In this document: in pieces, positions 47,925 through 56,955 of the stretch
Layout: each line of letters begins with the position of its first letter
How positions within the stretch are numbered: position 1 is the stretch's first letter
Source: Planctomycetota bacterium
GTDB lineage: Bacteria > Planctomycetota > UBA1135 > GCA-002686595
DNA: 64,000 nt
Reading direction: 5' to 3'
Assembly (NCBI GenBank): GCA_012959525.1
Contig: DUDB01000047.1
Coordinates: forward strand, 1 to 64,000
Position numbers and translations under genes: made by a program
The notes under the pieces: model-generated
What the model saw: only the letters and a program-made list of their open reading frames with translations
Told to the model about the DNA's origin: nothing
The model's database searches: none

Positions 47925-50480
47925 TTGACGACGCAGCACCTCCCCTCCTCTCGTTCACAGTCGAATACGCGACTCCTGACCCTGGCATTGGCCGTCACGG
48001 TCCTCGCCCCTCTGAGCGCCCACGATGATGACCCCAAGATCCGCGATCTGAAACCCGCCATCACGGGCCGCGGATATCGCAACCGAGCCGTGGGTCCCGG
48101 CCAACCGGGAGGTACCGCCTATTCAGCGTTCAATTCCAAGAACGTCACTCTGCAGGCGTGGATGCCCCTGAATCAGATCGACAACGCCGCCAATGGCAAC
48201 GACTGCTGGGGATACACCTCACCCTCGGGACGCGAGTACGCGCTCATGTGTACGTCCTCCGGCACCAACTTCATCGAGATCACCGATCCCACCAACCCGG
48301 TGCTGGTCAAGCACATCTCTGGGCCCAACAGCCTGTGGCGAGACGTGAAGACCTTTCAGGATTTTGCCTACGCCGTAAGTGAGGGAGGAAGCGGAATCCA
48401 GGTCATCAAGATGACCAACATTGACAATGGCAACGTGACCTTGGTGAACACGATTGACGACGTGGGAACGAGCGCCACACACAACGTGGCGATCAACACG
48501 GACAGCGGATATCTCTATCGCCTTGGAGGCGACAGCAATGGGGCGCGCATCTACAACCTGAATGCCAATCCGGCCAACCCCCAGTACGTGGGTTCCTGGA
48601 ACTCGCGCTACATCCATGACGCACAGATCATCACGTATGCGAGCGGTCCCTACGCGGGCCGAGAAGTGATGTTTGCCTGCGGAGGCCTGAACAATGGTTG
48701 GTCCTCCACCGGGTTGACCATCGTGGACGTCACGAACAAGAGCAACATGCAGACCCTCGACCAGGTCTACTACAGCAACCCCGGCTACTCCCACCAAGGC
48801 TGGTTGAGTAGTGACCGGAACTACTTCTACCTCGGAGACGAGCTCGATGAGGACGGGACCTTCCCCTCGACAACCCACATCATCGACGTGAGTGACCCGG
48901 CCAATGCCTCCGCCGTGGGCACGTATACCAATGGCAACACGGCCATCACGCATAACCTCTACACCGTGGGCGACATGGCGTTTGCAGCGAACTACACCAG
49001 CGGCATGCGGATCTACGATGCCAGCGATCCACTGAACATGTCGGAGTTCGGCTATTTCGACACGTCCAATGGGGGCGACGGAGCCTCCTTCAACGGCCTC
49101 TGGAGTCTGTATCCCTATTTCCCGAGTGGAACCGTCATAGGTAGTGACCTTGAGAGTGGGCTCTTCATCTGGACCATCACGGGCAACCTGCTGGATATCT
49201 CCGTGGTGGGTGGCGCGCCCACGATCCTGGATCCCGACGGGGACAGCGTCCCCATCACGATTACCGAATCGACGCCCGGCGATGTGATGGCGGGAACCGA
49301 GACGCTTCATTTCGACACGGGGACCGGCTTCACCACCGTGCCGTTGACCGATCTCGGTGGCGGTAATTACAACGCGGTCTTCCCCCCCACGACCTGTGGC
49401 GATCAGGTCCAGTGGTACCTTGAGGCCGTCGACAAGGACGGAGCCATCTATCGAGATCCGGGAACCGCGCCCGCTTCGACACACGTGAGTGTCTCAGCCG
49501 AGCAAGTGAACATCGCCGTCGACCACGACATGGAAACCAACCAGGGCTGGAGCTCGGGTGCGAGTGGAGACACAGCGACAACGGGGCTCTGGACGCGGGT
49601 CAATCCGGTCGGGACCGCGGCCCAACCTGAGGATGATCACACACCCAGCGGCCTGAAGTGCTGGGTCACGGGACAGGGATCCGTTGGGGGCTCCGTGGGC
49701 GACAACGATGTGGACAACGGCAAGACGACCTTGCTGACACCCACGATGAACCTCACACCCTACCCCGATCCCCACATCAGCTACTGGCGCTGGTACTCGA
49801 ACAACCAGGGCGGATCGCCGGGGGCGGACACCTTCCGCATTGCCATTTCTGCCAATGGCGGGTCCTCCTGGACCCAGGTGGAGCAGGTCGGGCCCAACGG
49901 AGCCGGAACCACCGGTGGCTGGATCTACCACGAATTCCGCGTAGCCGACTTCATCACGCCCAGCTCCCAGGTGCAAATGCGCTTCGTAGCGGACGATGCT
50001 GGCAGCGGCTCGATCGTCGAAGCCGCCATTGATGACTTCCAAGCCCTGGACATCGTCTGCAACGTGGGACCGGGAACGAATTACTGCATCTCCAATCCCA
50101 ATTCATCGGGAGGGGCCGCATCCATCAGCGCCTCGGGTTCCGACGTCGTGGCCGATCAGGACCTGACCCTGATCGCCAGCCAATTGCCCGCCATGCAGTT
50201 CGGGTACTTCCTGACCTCTCAAACCCAGGGGCTGGTCTTCAACCCCGGAGGCAGTCAAGGCAACCTGTGCCTGGGCGGTTCCATACTGCGCTACGGCATG
50301 TTTATCTTGAACTCCGGTGGCGCGGGCACCTTCAGCCTGGCCTTGGACCTCAACAACCTGCCCAACGGCCAGGGTGCGGTGCAGCCCGGTGAGACCTGGA
50401 ATTACACGGCCTGGTTCAGGGACAACAACCCTACGGCCACATCCAATTTCACGAACGGCCTATCCATTCAGTTCCAGTAG
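47925..50480 (+). CDS. Choice-of-anchor-B type exported protein with LVIVD-like repeats
   Basis: 851 residues from TTG. Signal peptide ends near PLSAH. Residues about 60-420 contain five LVIVD-like beta repeats (NFIEITDPTNPVLV, RIYNLNANPANP, LTIVDVTNKSN, HIIDVSDPANA, RIYDASDPLNM), forming a propeller-like choice-of-anchor-B domain. A beta-rich middle with an Ig/fibronectin-like region follows. The last 130 residues (from NYCISNPNSSGG to WNYTAWFRDNNPTATSNFTNGLSIQF) look like a separate C-terminal beta domain that may act as a sorting or anchoring tag. Codon use is noticeably richer in Asn/Thr than in neighbours, as suits a secreted protein. Confidence 0.88.
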   Translation: MTTQHLPSSRSQSNTRLLTLALAVTVLAPLSAHDDDPKIRDLKPAITGRGYRNRAVGPGQPGGTAYSAFNSKNVTLQAWMPLNQIDNAANGNDCWGYTSPSGREYALMCTSSGTNFIEITDPTNPVLVKHISGPNSLWRDVKTFQDFAYAVSEGGSGIQVIKMTNIDNGNVTLVNTIDDVGTSATHNVAINTDSGYLYRLGGDSNGARIYNLNANPANPQYVGSWNSRYIHDAQIITYASGPYAGREVMFACGGLNNGWSSTGLTIVDVTNKSNMQTLDQVYYSNPGYSHQGWLSSDRNYFYLGDELDEDGTFPSTTHIIDVSDPANASAVGTYTNGNTAITHNLYTVGDMAFAANYTSGMRIYDASDPLNMSEFGYFDTSNGGDGASFNGLWSLYPYFPSGTVIGSDLESGLFIWTITGNLLDISVVGGAPTILDPDGDSVPITITESTPGDVMAGTETLHFDTGTGFTTVPLTDLGGGNYNAVFPPTTCGDQVQWYLEAVDKDGAIYRDPGTAPASTHVSVSAEQVNIAVDHDMETNQGWSSGASGDTATTGLWTRVNPVGTAAQPEDDHTPSGLKCWVTGQGSVGGSVGDNDVDNGKTTLLTPTMNLTPYPDPHISYWRWYSNNQGGSPGADTFRIAISANGGSSWTQVEQVGPNGAGTTGGWIYHEFRVADFITPSSQVQMRFVADDAGSGSIVEAAIDDFQALDIVCNVGPGTNYCISNPNSSGGAASISASGSDVVADQDLTLIASQLPAMQFGYFLTSQTQGLVFNPGGSQGNLCLGGSILRYGMFILNSGGAGTFSLALDLNNLPNGQGAVQPGETWNYTAWFRDNNPTATSNFTNGLSIQFQ

Positions 50481-50497
50481 CCGGAACTCTGGGCTAC
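50477..50497. terminator. Short hairpin at convergent stops
   Basis: GTAGCC (50477-50482) and GGCTAC (50492-50497) form a 6-bp stem with a 9-nt loop overlapping both stop codons. Weak, but it fits the other hairpins in convergent gaps of this window. Confidence 0.3.
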
Positions 50498-52299
50498 CAG
50501 CGCACGATGTCGGATGCCGAGACCACCATGGGTGTGTAGGGAGGCAGGTTCTCTACGTCGTTGAACATCTCGTCGTAGTACCACTTGCGCTTGGGCGCCT
50601 TGTAGATGTCCCCCCCGTAGCCCCAATCCGCGTTGGCATACTTGCTCTCCCAAGCGTTAACGAAGGACCCGTTGATGACGCAGTTCTTAGTACTCCACTT
50701 CTCGTGGAAGCGAGGTAGGTTCTCCAGGCCGCCGTTGTAGGAGCCCACACTTGTGGTCGTGTTTCCGGTCACTATGGCCGCGTTGTACGTGGTGTTCGAG
50801 GCCACGGGCAGGTTGCCCGCTGACTTGGTCCCATCCCAACTGTTTGAGAGCAGGTTCACGGCATCGGCAATCACCGCGGAGCCCTTCTTGTTAACTGTGT
50901 TGTAGTCACCGTTGATGTAGAGCGAACCCTCTGCCACGACCGTTAGGCCCGCTTCAATCTCACTGCCGTTGGTCAGCTCGACGCCGCGTGCGCTGGTCCC
51001 GGTTCCCATGCCATAGTGAGCCACGTACAGAAGGCCGTTGTCGGGCCATGCGTCCGCATCGCTAAGCAAGTCCATGTCCACACTCAGGAGATTCACGTCC
51101 CCGCCCTGGCGGGCGTCGTAGATCGTCGTCATGGAGAGGGCACCATTCAAATCGATCACAGGAACGGTGCCGCCCAACGCATCATAGACTCGGATCTCAC
51201 TGGTATCCGCAGAGATGATCACCGACAAGCCTGCGCTCTGGTGGTAGTAGCCCTTTGAGTGGGTGCCCGCACCCGGCCCACGGTATGAGTATTCGTTCAA
51301 ATTCGAATCGTAGAAGTAGTCTCCAACGCTGGAGGGTTCGAACATCTGGATCGATCCGATGTTGGGCGTGACGGCCTCACTCACTCCGTGATCACCCGTA
51401 AGCATGGTGTTTCCGCTCAAGGCGTAGCCGTCGGGCGCGTCCCACATTTCGAGAGCTCCAGCGACGAAGGGGAGCCATTCACCCTCGTCGGTGAAGTCTC
51501 CATCGCCATTGATGTCGTAGCCATCGGTGAAATTTGAGTCATAACCCGACTCGGTCGTAACGGGGTCCATCTGGGACTTGCTGTTCATGTCCAGGTAACT
51601 GACCGGCTCCGAGGCGTCGAAGGGGTTCTCGACCCACTGCCTGACCTGAACCGTCCCGTTCGAGTTGGTGTTGTTCTTGCGACTCCGATAGATGCTCCCC
51701 AGCGCGTGGACGTAGTTGGTATCCATCGTGAGCGTGTTCCCGCAGCCCAGATACATGTCACCGTTGCTGTGGACACGGCCGCCCAAGGTCATGGAGGGGC
51801 CGGGCTGGGCCTCCAAGTCGCCCTCGTAGAAGACGGCGAACTGGAAGATGGGGGTGGACTCTGCGTTGATCACCCGGTGCGCGGTTGTCTGCACGCGATC
51901 AAGCTGCGTCAGCGCTTCGATCTCATAGCCCGTAACGAGGGTCTGAATGCCGGCCGAGTCCGTCACTGTGGACGCACCTCCGGTAGCCGTAATCGTGTAG
52001 GGCACGCTGATGCCATTGATAACGGCCGTGCCACTGGCAGGAGGAGCGGACCAGTTGGCGATGGCCGACTGGATCGACTTCTTGGCGACCTCAACCGCTC
52101 CCTGGGCCAGGTAATCAGCCCTGACCTGTGTGCTATTCAGCTGGGACTTGACACGGGTAACGCCTGCCATCGTGAACATGACGGCCACCATGGTGGCGGC
52201 TACAAATGCCCCGAATACAGCGTAAACCAACGCTATGCCCGCTTGGCGTCTTTCGATTCCATTCGTTCCCAGAGTCTTCATCGTCTTCATCGTCTTCAT
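50494..52299 (-). CDS. PilX/GspK-like pseudopilin-type protein
   Basis: 601 residues. The N-terminus has a basic segment then a single hydrophobic helix beginning after Gly21 (GIALVYAVFGAFVAATMVAVMF), like PilX/GspK proteins. Position +5 after the cleavage-type Gly is Tyr rather than Glu, which is usual for GspK/PilX and not for other pseudopilins. The mature part of over 550 residues is beta-rich with Asp/Asn/Gly loops such as DINGDGDFTDEGEW. Three in-frame ATGs from a 9-bp repeat leave the exact start open. It is 3 bp after the preceding pseudopilin gene. Confidence 0.75.
   Translation of the reverse strand: MKTMKTMKTLGTNGIERRQAGIALVYAVFGAFVAATMVAVMFTMAGVTRVKSQLNSTQVRADYLAQGAVEVAKKSIQSAIANWSAPPASGTAVINGISVPYTITATGGASTVTDSAGIQTLVTGYEIEALTQLDRVQTTAHRVINAESTPIFQFAVFYEGDLEAQPGPSMTLGGRVHSNGDMYLGCGNTLTMDTNYVHALGSIYRSRKNNTNSNGTVQVRQWVENPFDASEPVSYLDMNSKSQMDPVTTESGYDSNFTDGYDINGDGDFTDEGEWLPFVAGALEMWDAPDGYALSGNTMLTGDHGVSEAVTPNIGSIQMFEPSSVGDYFYDSNLNEYSYRGPGAGTHSKGYYHQSAGLSVIISADTSEIRVYDALGGTVPVIDLNGALSMTTIYDARQGGDVNLLSVDMDLLSDADAWPDNGLLYVAHYGMGTGTSARGVELTNGSEIEAGLTVVAEGSLYINGDYNTVNKKGSAVIADAVNLLSNSWDGTKSAGNLPVASNTTYNAAIVTGNTTTSVGSYNGGLENLPRFHEKWSTKNCVINGSFVNAWESKYANADWGYGGDIYKAPKRKWYYDEMFNDVENLPPYTPMVVSASDIVRW
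52274..52299. repeat. 9-bp repeat giving three in-frame start codons
   Basis: GTCTTCATC recurs in tandem (two full copies and a partial third) and encodes MKTMKTMKT on the minus strand. Starts at 52299, 52290 and 52281 are therefore all possible. Confidence 0.75.
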
Positions 52300-52302
52300 G
52301 GT

Positions 52303-53100
52303 TCAGGCGTTCTTAAGGGCCACGACCACCTGGGTCGTGTAACGGAAGAGGACTCCACGTTCGTCGTGCCGCCTGAAGAAGATCTGCACGCGCACGGAGT
52401 TCAAGGGGATGGTCCACTGACAGGTAGCTGCTGTATCGACCTGGATGCGTTCCACGTGAGTGGCAATCGTCTGGTCGGTGGTCGGGTCGGCATCCATGCG
52501 CCGCTGCAAGCAGTTGATGCCATCGGCGCGGGTGGTCAACACGTAGCTCCACTCCGTATGCGGCCAGATAACGCCCGACACAGAGTCCACCGTGTTCTCT
52601 CCAGCAACCCAGATTCCGTCCAGGTCTGCAAAGGACTCACTCCGCATGCCATCCCCGTCGCCGTCCAACTCAGGGACACCGTTTAGATCCGTGTCCATGT
52701 CAGGTCGTCCATCGGTGTCAAGGTCAGCCGTGCGTACGAAGACGATCTCTCGGAGGGTGCCGAAATCGGAGTCTCCCGTGACAGCTCCCATCGTGGGCGG
52801 GTTGTGAGTGTGGGCCGCATACTGGAACGCCGCCTCGGCATCGTCGAAGGTGTACGGGTAGCTCTTGCCATTGACGGTTCGAATGGCCGAGGAGCCCAAT
52901 TCCGAGATCATGGTTTTGACGGCTTTCTGCCCCTCAATCTGCAGCAGGGCGCGAATGCTGCCACGGCTGGTCACAAGGCTCATGGAGTTGGCACTCTCCA
53001 CCAGCGCCCTGGCCAGAAGGCTCATGAGGCTGGCGGCGAGCACGACCTCGATCAGGCTCACGCCGGCGCGCGAAGAGTGAATAGAGCGCGACGTTTTCAT
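52303..53100 (-). CDS. Pseudopilin (PilW/GspJ-like) with Asp-rich insert
   Basis: 265 residues. A prepilin peptidase site lies at Gly13-Val14 with Glu18 at +5, followed by the hydrophobic helix (SLIEVVLAASLMSLLARAL). The globular part contains an unusual Asp/Gly stretch of about 30 residues (DTDGRPDMDTDLNGVPELDG) that resembles calcium-binding EF-hand-like or dockerin-like loops. The ATG overlaps the stop of the upstream pilin gene by 4 bp. Pilus or type II secretion machinery genes are not in the window, so it cannot be assigned to a specific system. Confidence 0.8.
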   Translation of the reverse strand: MKTSRSIHSSRAGVSLIEVVLAASLMSLLARALVESANSMSLVTSRGSIRALLQIEGQKAVKTMISELGSSAIRTVNGKSYPYTFDDAEAAFQYAAHTHNPPTMGAVTGDSDFGTLREIVFVRTADLDTDGRPDMDTDLNGVPELDGDGDGMRSESFADLDGIWVAGENTVDSVSGVIWPHTEWSYVLTTRADGINCLQRRMDADPTTDQTIATHVERIQVDTAATCQWTIPLNSVRVQIFFRRHDERGVLFRYTTQVVVALKNA

Positions 53101-53540
53101 CGCACCTTCACCGAGTTCAAGGTCACTGTTCTCGACCTGGTGCCGTAGTCACTCCAGGTCAAGGTCAGGACGATCTCCAAGGGATCGGGGATCGCCTGTC
53201 CCACAACGTAGTCGGGGTAGGTCGTCACGATGCTCTCCCCCTCCAAGTTCAGATCCTCATACAGGGCCACGGGCTGGCCGTCCTCGAAGAGGCTGCCCGC
53301 AATGGGCAGGTCGTCGGTACCCAGGGTGAGGGCCTGCTCCATGCAGGCCTGCAGGTCCGCCAGGGCCAGGTCCGTCTCACGGCTGATCCGAATGAGGTTG
53401 GACGAGGCAGCCTGACTGCTGAAGGCCCCCATGACGGCCACAAGCAGCACGCCCAGGGCCATCATAACCTCAACCATGCTAAATCCGGCCTGCGGGCGGC
53501 GGCGCCTCGAGGAATTGCCATTGATACGGGGGTTCTTCAT
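53097..53540 (-). CDS. Pseudopilin (PilV/GspI-like)
   Basis: 147 residues from the ATG at 53540; an in-frame frame back to 53690 is antisense to larE. Basic leader RRRRPQAG with cleavage between Gly19 and Phe20 and Glu24 at +5, then a hydrophobic helix (VMMALGVLLVAVMGAFSS). The small globular part fits a minor pilin. It is the first of three leftward pilin-type genes. Confidence 0.85.
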   Translation of the reverse strand: MKNPRINGNSSRRRRPQAGFSMVEVMMALGVLLVAVMGAFSSQAASSNLIRISRETDLALADLQACMEQALTLGTDDLPIAGSLFEDGQPVALYEDLNLEGESIVTTYPDYVVGQAIPDPLEIVLTLTWSDYGTRSRTVTLNSVKVR

Positions 53541-53637
53541 AGGATCACCCAATGTGTCGGCAACAGGCTCCTCAAGCCGTTGCCCAGCTGTGGGAATCCT
53601 GCAGGAATGCTGAGAATGGGTCCCGAATGGAGAGCGC

Positions 53638-54432
53638 TCAGACCTTCGCAGCACGTAGATGACCCGGCACATAGCGGGCCCACTCCACACGCTCGAACCC
53701 GCAACTCGCCAGCCACGCCTCGATCTGAGATTTCATACCCAAGCCGCGCTCCCAATCCTCATCTCCCAACTCGAGGCAAGCCTGCGCCCCCTTGTGTCGG
53801 ACCCTCAGCTCTCGCAACCCCAGCTCCCGAAGCCCCGCCTCCGCGCGCTCGACCTCGGCTAGGAGGTCCGCCGTCACCCGTGTGCCAACCGGAATGCGTG
53901 AGGCTAGGCAGGCACTAGCTGGTTTATCCCACACGTCCAGCCCCAACTCCCGGGCCCGCCGACGCACATCTTCCTTTCCCAAGCCCGCGGCGGACAGGGG
54001 CGCGAGGACCTGCCACTGCTTTGCTGCCCGCGCACCGGGACGATCGTCCAGACGATCCTCGACGATCTCCCCGAAGGCGAGGTGGTCAATTCCCTCCTCT
54101 CGGCCCACACGCACCATGGCTTCAAAGAGGGCCGTCTTGCAGTGGAAACAGCGGTCGCCCTCATTGGCCCGATAGGCCTCCTGCTCAAGCTCTTGGGTGG
54201 AGACCACCCTCAAACGCGCCCCCATGGAGAGGGCCAGCTCCCGCGCCTTCTTGAGCTCTGCACGGGGAAGAGACGGAGAATCTGCAATCACCCCCACTGC
54301 GCGCTCACCAAGGACCTCAACCGCTGCATGGAGCAGCACAGCCGAGTCCACGCCCCCCGAAAAGGCCACCAGCAGTCCATCAAGCCCGCTCAGTTTGCTC
54401 TGCAGGGCGGCCAACCGCCCCTCGTAACTCAA
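53638..54432 (-). CDS. larE: LarE-family sulfur transferase with three conserved cysteines
   Basis: 264 residues. PP-loop SGGVDS at 25-30 binds ATP for AMP-activation of the substrate. Cys175 in ASACLASRIPVG corresponds to the sulfur-donating Cys176 of Lactiplantibacillus LarE. A CxxC pair at Cys95/Cys98 (DRCFHCK) gives the three-Cys set that holds a [4Fe-4S] cluster in the Thermotoga maritima enzyme. LarE normally acts in making the nickel-pincer cofactor with LarB and LarC, but neither is in the window. It overlaps the gamma-carbonic-anhydrase-like gene by 4 bp. Confidence 0.9.
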   Translation of the reverse strand: MSYEGRLAALQSKLSGLDGLLVAFSGGVDSAVLLHAAVEVLGERAVGVIADSPSLPRAELKKARELALSMGARLRVVSTQELEQEAYRANEGDRCFHCKTALFEAMVRVGREEGIDHLAFGEIVEDRLDDRPGARAAKQWQVLAPLSAAGLGKEDVRRRARELGLDVWDKPASACLASRIPVGTRVTADLLAEVERAEAGLRELGLRELRVRHKGAQACLELGDEDWERGLGMKSQIEAWLASCGFERVEWARYVPGHLRAAKV

Positions 54433-54950
54433 GCCCCCTCCGGTAGATAGAGGCGCGCCTTCTGCACGTAGCCCTCGGCGCTCTCCAGGATCGAAGCCAC
54501 CTCATCGTCACGGACCTGACGCAGGATCTTGCCGGGCACCCCAGCCACCAGGGAGCGCGGCGGAATCTCAGCGCCTTCGCGCACCACCGCCCCAGCAGCG
54601 ATGATGCACTCCTCCCCGATGCGCGAGCCGCCCAAGAGCACGGCCCCCATCCCGATAAGGCAACGATCGCCCACCTCAGCTCCATGGAGCACGCATCCGT
54701 GCCCGACGGTCACCTCCTCCCCGAGCACGTTGGAGACCCCGGGATCGGCGTGCATCATGGTCAAGTCCTGGACGTTGGTTCGCCGACCGACGACAAGCGG
54801 TGCATCATCCCCACGCAGAACGCAGCCAAACCAGATGGTGGCATCCTCCCCGAGAGTCAGATCGCCGGTCAGGACGGCATTGGTCGCCGCCCAGGCACCG
54901 CCCTCGACCGAAACGAACAGCCCATTACGTGGGAAGTTGCCCATGGGCAC
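54429..54950 (-). CDS. Gamma-carbonic anhydrase-like hexapeptide protein
   Basis: 173 residues forming a left-handed beta-helix. The three zinc ligands are present: His67, His84 and His89 (VGHGCVLHG), plus Arg46, Asp48 and Gln61 of the active-site set. The acidic loop carrying the Cam proton-shuttle Glu is not evident, so activity is uncertain, as in many short homologues. Starts 3 bp after the CPBP protease gene stop and overlaps larE. Confidence 0.9.
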   Translation of the reverse strand: MPMGNFPRNGLFVSVEGGAWAATNAVLTGDLTLGEDATIWFGCVLRGDDAPLVVGRRTNVQDLTMMHADPGVSNVLGEEVTVGHGCVLHGAEVGDRCLIGMGAVLLGGSRIGEECIIAAGAVVREGAEIPPRSLVAGVPGKILRQVRDDEVASILESAEGYVQKARLYLPEGA

Positions 54951-54953
54951 AAG

Positions 54954-55805
54954 CTAATTGGCCGGGAGGCCGGAAGCCAGGATGGCGATCTGCAGCCCGT
55001 TGTGGAACAGGTGGACGGCGTAGCTGGCCCAGAGGCTGCCCGTACGTTGGCGAAGCTCGCCCAACAACAGAGCCAAAGCCAGAATCGGCACGAAGCTGGG
55101 CAGGCCGTGCAAAAGGGCAAACAGCAGGGCGGTCAAGATCACTCCGAGCCTCGCACCCAGGCGGCTCACCAAGGCGGACTGCAGCAAGCCGCGAAAAATG
55201 ACCTCCTCCAGGAACGGGACCACGACGATTCCAAGCAAGGCGGCCACCGCCAGGGCTGCCCCGGAAGTGTCTTCGAAGTACTCGACCACAGCCTGGCTCA
55301 GGACTTCTCCACTCCATTGCAGCAGGATCCACTGCCAGACAACGCTCAGCCCTAAGAGCAAAGGAAGACACAGAAGCCAGACCCCTGAGCCCGCGGCCCA
55401 GGCTCTCGACGCTCCTGCCAGCCCCAATCCCAAGGCCCCGGTTCGGGTCCGGGCCCACGCCCAGACCACCGCCGCCATCGCCAGATTTCCCAGAGCGGAG
55501 ACCCCAAGCAGAGCCGGAAGCCGCCAAGGATCCGGAGACCCCTCGCCCGTTGGCTCGCCAATAAAACAGGCGAGCCCAACAAGGGTGCCCACCCCGTAGG
55601 CCAGGACTCCCGCGAGTAGATAGCCAAGCGAAACTGGGACTGCGGGTGCATATCCGGGCCATTGCTTGTTCAAGGGGCCGCGGGCCAGCAAAGCGAGCCC
55701 CAGCCCCACGGCGCACCATCCCACCCCGCCGAAGGGAAGCCATGTCGAGAGCTCTTCCAAGCCCGATTCGGCCTCCGAGGCGGCCTGGAGACCGCACCTG
55801 ACCAT
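54954..55805 (-). CDS. CPBP-family intramembrane metalloprotease-like protein
   Basis: 283 residues from the ATG at 55805 (TTG at 55808 is the alternative). About eight hydrophobic segments. The Abi/CPBP motifs are EEVIFRGLL (Glu-Glu-x3-Arg), FALLHG and the final HLFHN with metal-site His residues. Family members process CAAX prenyl proteins or confer self-immunity; the role here is not known. Start overlaps the thiG stop by 1 bp (TGATG). Confidence 0.88.
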   Translation of the reverse strand: MVRCGLQAASEAESGLEELSTWLPFGGVGWCAVGLGLALLARGPLNKQWPGYAPAVPVSLGYLLAGVLAYGVGTLVGLACFIGEPTGEGSPDPWRLPALLGVSALGNLAMAAVVWAWARTRTGALGLGLAGASRAWAAGSGVWLLCLPLLLGLSVVWQWILLQWSGEVLSQAVVEYFEDTSGAALAVAALLGIVVVPFLEEVIFRGLLQSALVSRLGARLGVILTALLFALLHGLPSFVPILALALLLGELRQRTGSLWASYAVHLFHNGLQIAILASGLPAN

Positions 55806-56656
55806 CAAGAAACGCCGACGGGATCCTTGCCCTTATCTCCGCCCGCAGAGTTCGCGGCACCTGGCCCCGCCTCTTCGATCAGACCCTCCTCCGGAGAGGA
55901 AGCGTTGGCGTACAGGCGTCGCTCAATGCGGCCAGCGAGGTAGGCCTGGCGCCCGGCCTCGCATCCTGCGCGCATGGCCCTCGCCATCAGGAGAGGATCG
56001 CGAGCTCCAGCGATACCGGTGTTCAAGAGTACGCCTGCCGCCCCAAGCTCCATGGCCACGGCCACATCCGAGGCCGTGCCCACGCCGGCGTCCACGATCA
56101 CCGGTACGTCCACTAGTTCCATGATCAGCTGCACGTTGGTGGGATTGAGGACGCCCCGGCCCGAGCCGATGGGCGAACCGGCGGGCATCACGCTGGCGGC
56201 GCCCAGGTCCGCCAGATGCACGGCCAGGCGCGGGTCGTCCGAGGTGTACACCATGACCTTGAACCCCTCACCCACCAATTGCTCGGTGGCGGCCAAGGTC
56301 CCCACGGGATCGGGCAGCAGCGTGCGCGGATCCCCTAGCACCTCGAGCTTGATCAGGTCCGTCTCCAACAGATCCCGGGCCAGGCGTGCTGTACGAACAG
56401 CGCTCTCCGCATCGAAGCAGCCCGCCGTGTTGGGCAGGACGTGGTAGCCGCCTGCCCGCACGACGTCCATCAGGCAGCGCTCCTCGGTGGCACCTGCGTC
56501 GAGACGTCGAATGGCGACCGTCACCATCTGGGTGCCACTCAGTTTGAGCGCCTCCTCGGTTTGTTCCAGCGAGGCGTACTTGCCCGTTCCCACCAGAAGC
56601 CGTGACTGCAACTCGATGCCCGCTATCCGCAGCGGTTCGTCCGTCCATTGTTCCAT
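55805..56656 (-). CDS. thiG: Thiazole synthase
   Basis: Forms the thiazole phosphate ring of thiamine from DXP, dehydroglycine and ThiS-thiocarboxylate. 283 residues. Schiff-base Lys103 in LIKLEVLGD, the phosphate-binding VNAGVGT-like [10 protein letters not shown] and [12 protein letters not shown] are present. The C-terminal 35 residues (after RIERR) are a disordered-looking extension. It is 13 bp after thiS. Confidence 0.96.
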   Translation of the reverse strand: MEQWTDEPLRIAGIELQSRLLVGTGKYASLEQTEEALKLSGTQMVTVAIRRLDAGATEERCLMDVVRAGGYHVLPNTAGCFDAESAVRTARLARDLLETDLIKLEVLGDPRTLLPDPVGTLAATEQLVGEGFKVMVYTSDDPRLAVHLADLGAASVMPAGSPIGSGRGVLNPTNVQLIMELVDVPVIVDAGVGTASDVAVAMELGAAGVLLNTGIAGARDPLLMARAMRAGCEAGRQAYLAGRIERRLYANASSPEEGLIEEAGPGAANSAGGDKGKDPVGVS

Positions 56657-56669
56657 GATTTGAATCTCC

Positions 56670-56882
56670 TCAGCCCCCTCCGACCAGAGTCACGAATTCG
56701 ACCCGGTCCTCTTCTTGCAGTGAATACTCGGCACGCGCCGGGCGCGGGACGAGGTCACGGTTCACCTCCACGGCCACCTCATTGCTAGCGTGTCCGCGTT
56801 CGCGCACGAGCTCCTCGAGGCACAGCCCCTTCTGGACCTGCACGGCCTCGCCATTCAGATGAATCCCTATCAGCCCTGACAT
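56670..56882 (-). CDS. thiS: ThiS sulfur carrier protein
   Basis: 70 residues with the ubiquitin-like fold pattern ([15 protein letters not shown]) and the required C-terminal Gly-Gly. It is adenylated and thiocarboxylated to donate sulfur to ThiG. First gene of the leftward thiS-thiG-CPBP-carbonic anhydrase-larE run. Confidence 0.94.
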   Translation of the reverse strand: MSGLIGIHLNGEAVQVQKGLCLEELVRERGHASNEVAVEVNRDLVPRPARAEYSLQEEDRVEFVTLVGGG

Positions 56883-56955
56883 GGCACCCAGGATAGCGAG
56901 TGCGGAGCCCGATGGCTCGGGGCCGCCGAACGGAACACCGAGCCCACAACCAGAA

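Noticed and set aside
48219-49484. Open frame of 421 codons on the minus strand
   Set aside because: Antisense to the LVIVD-repeat protein; no recognisable domain.
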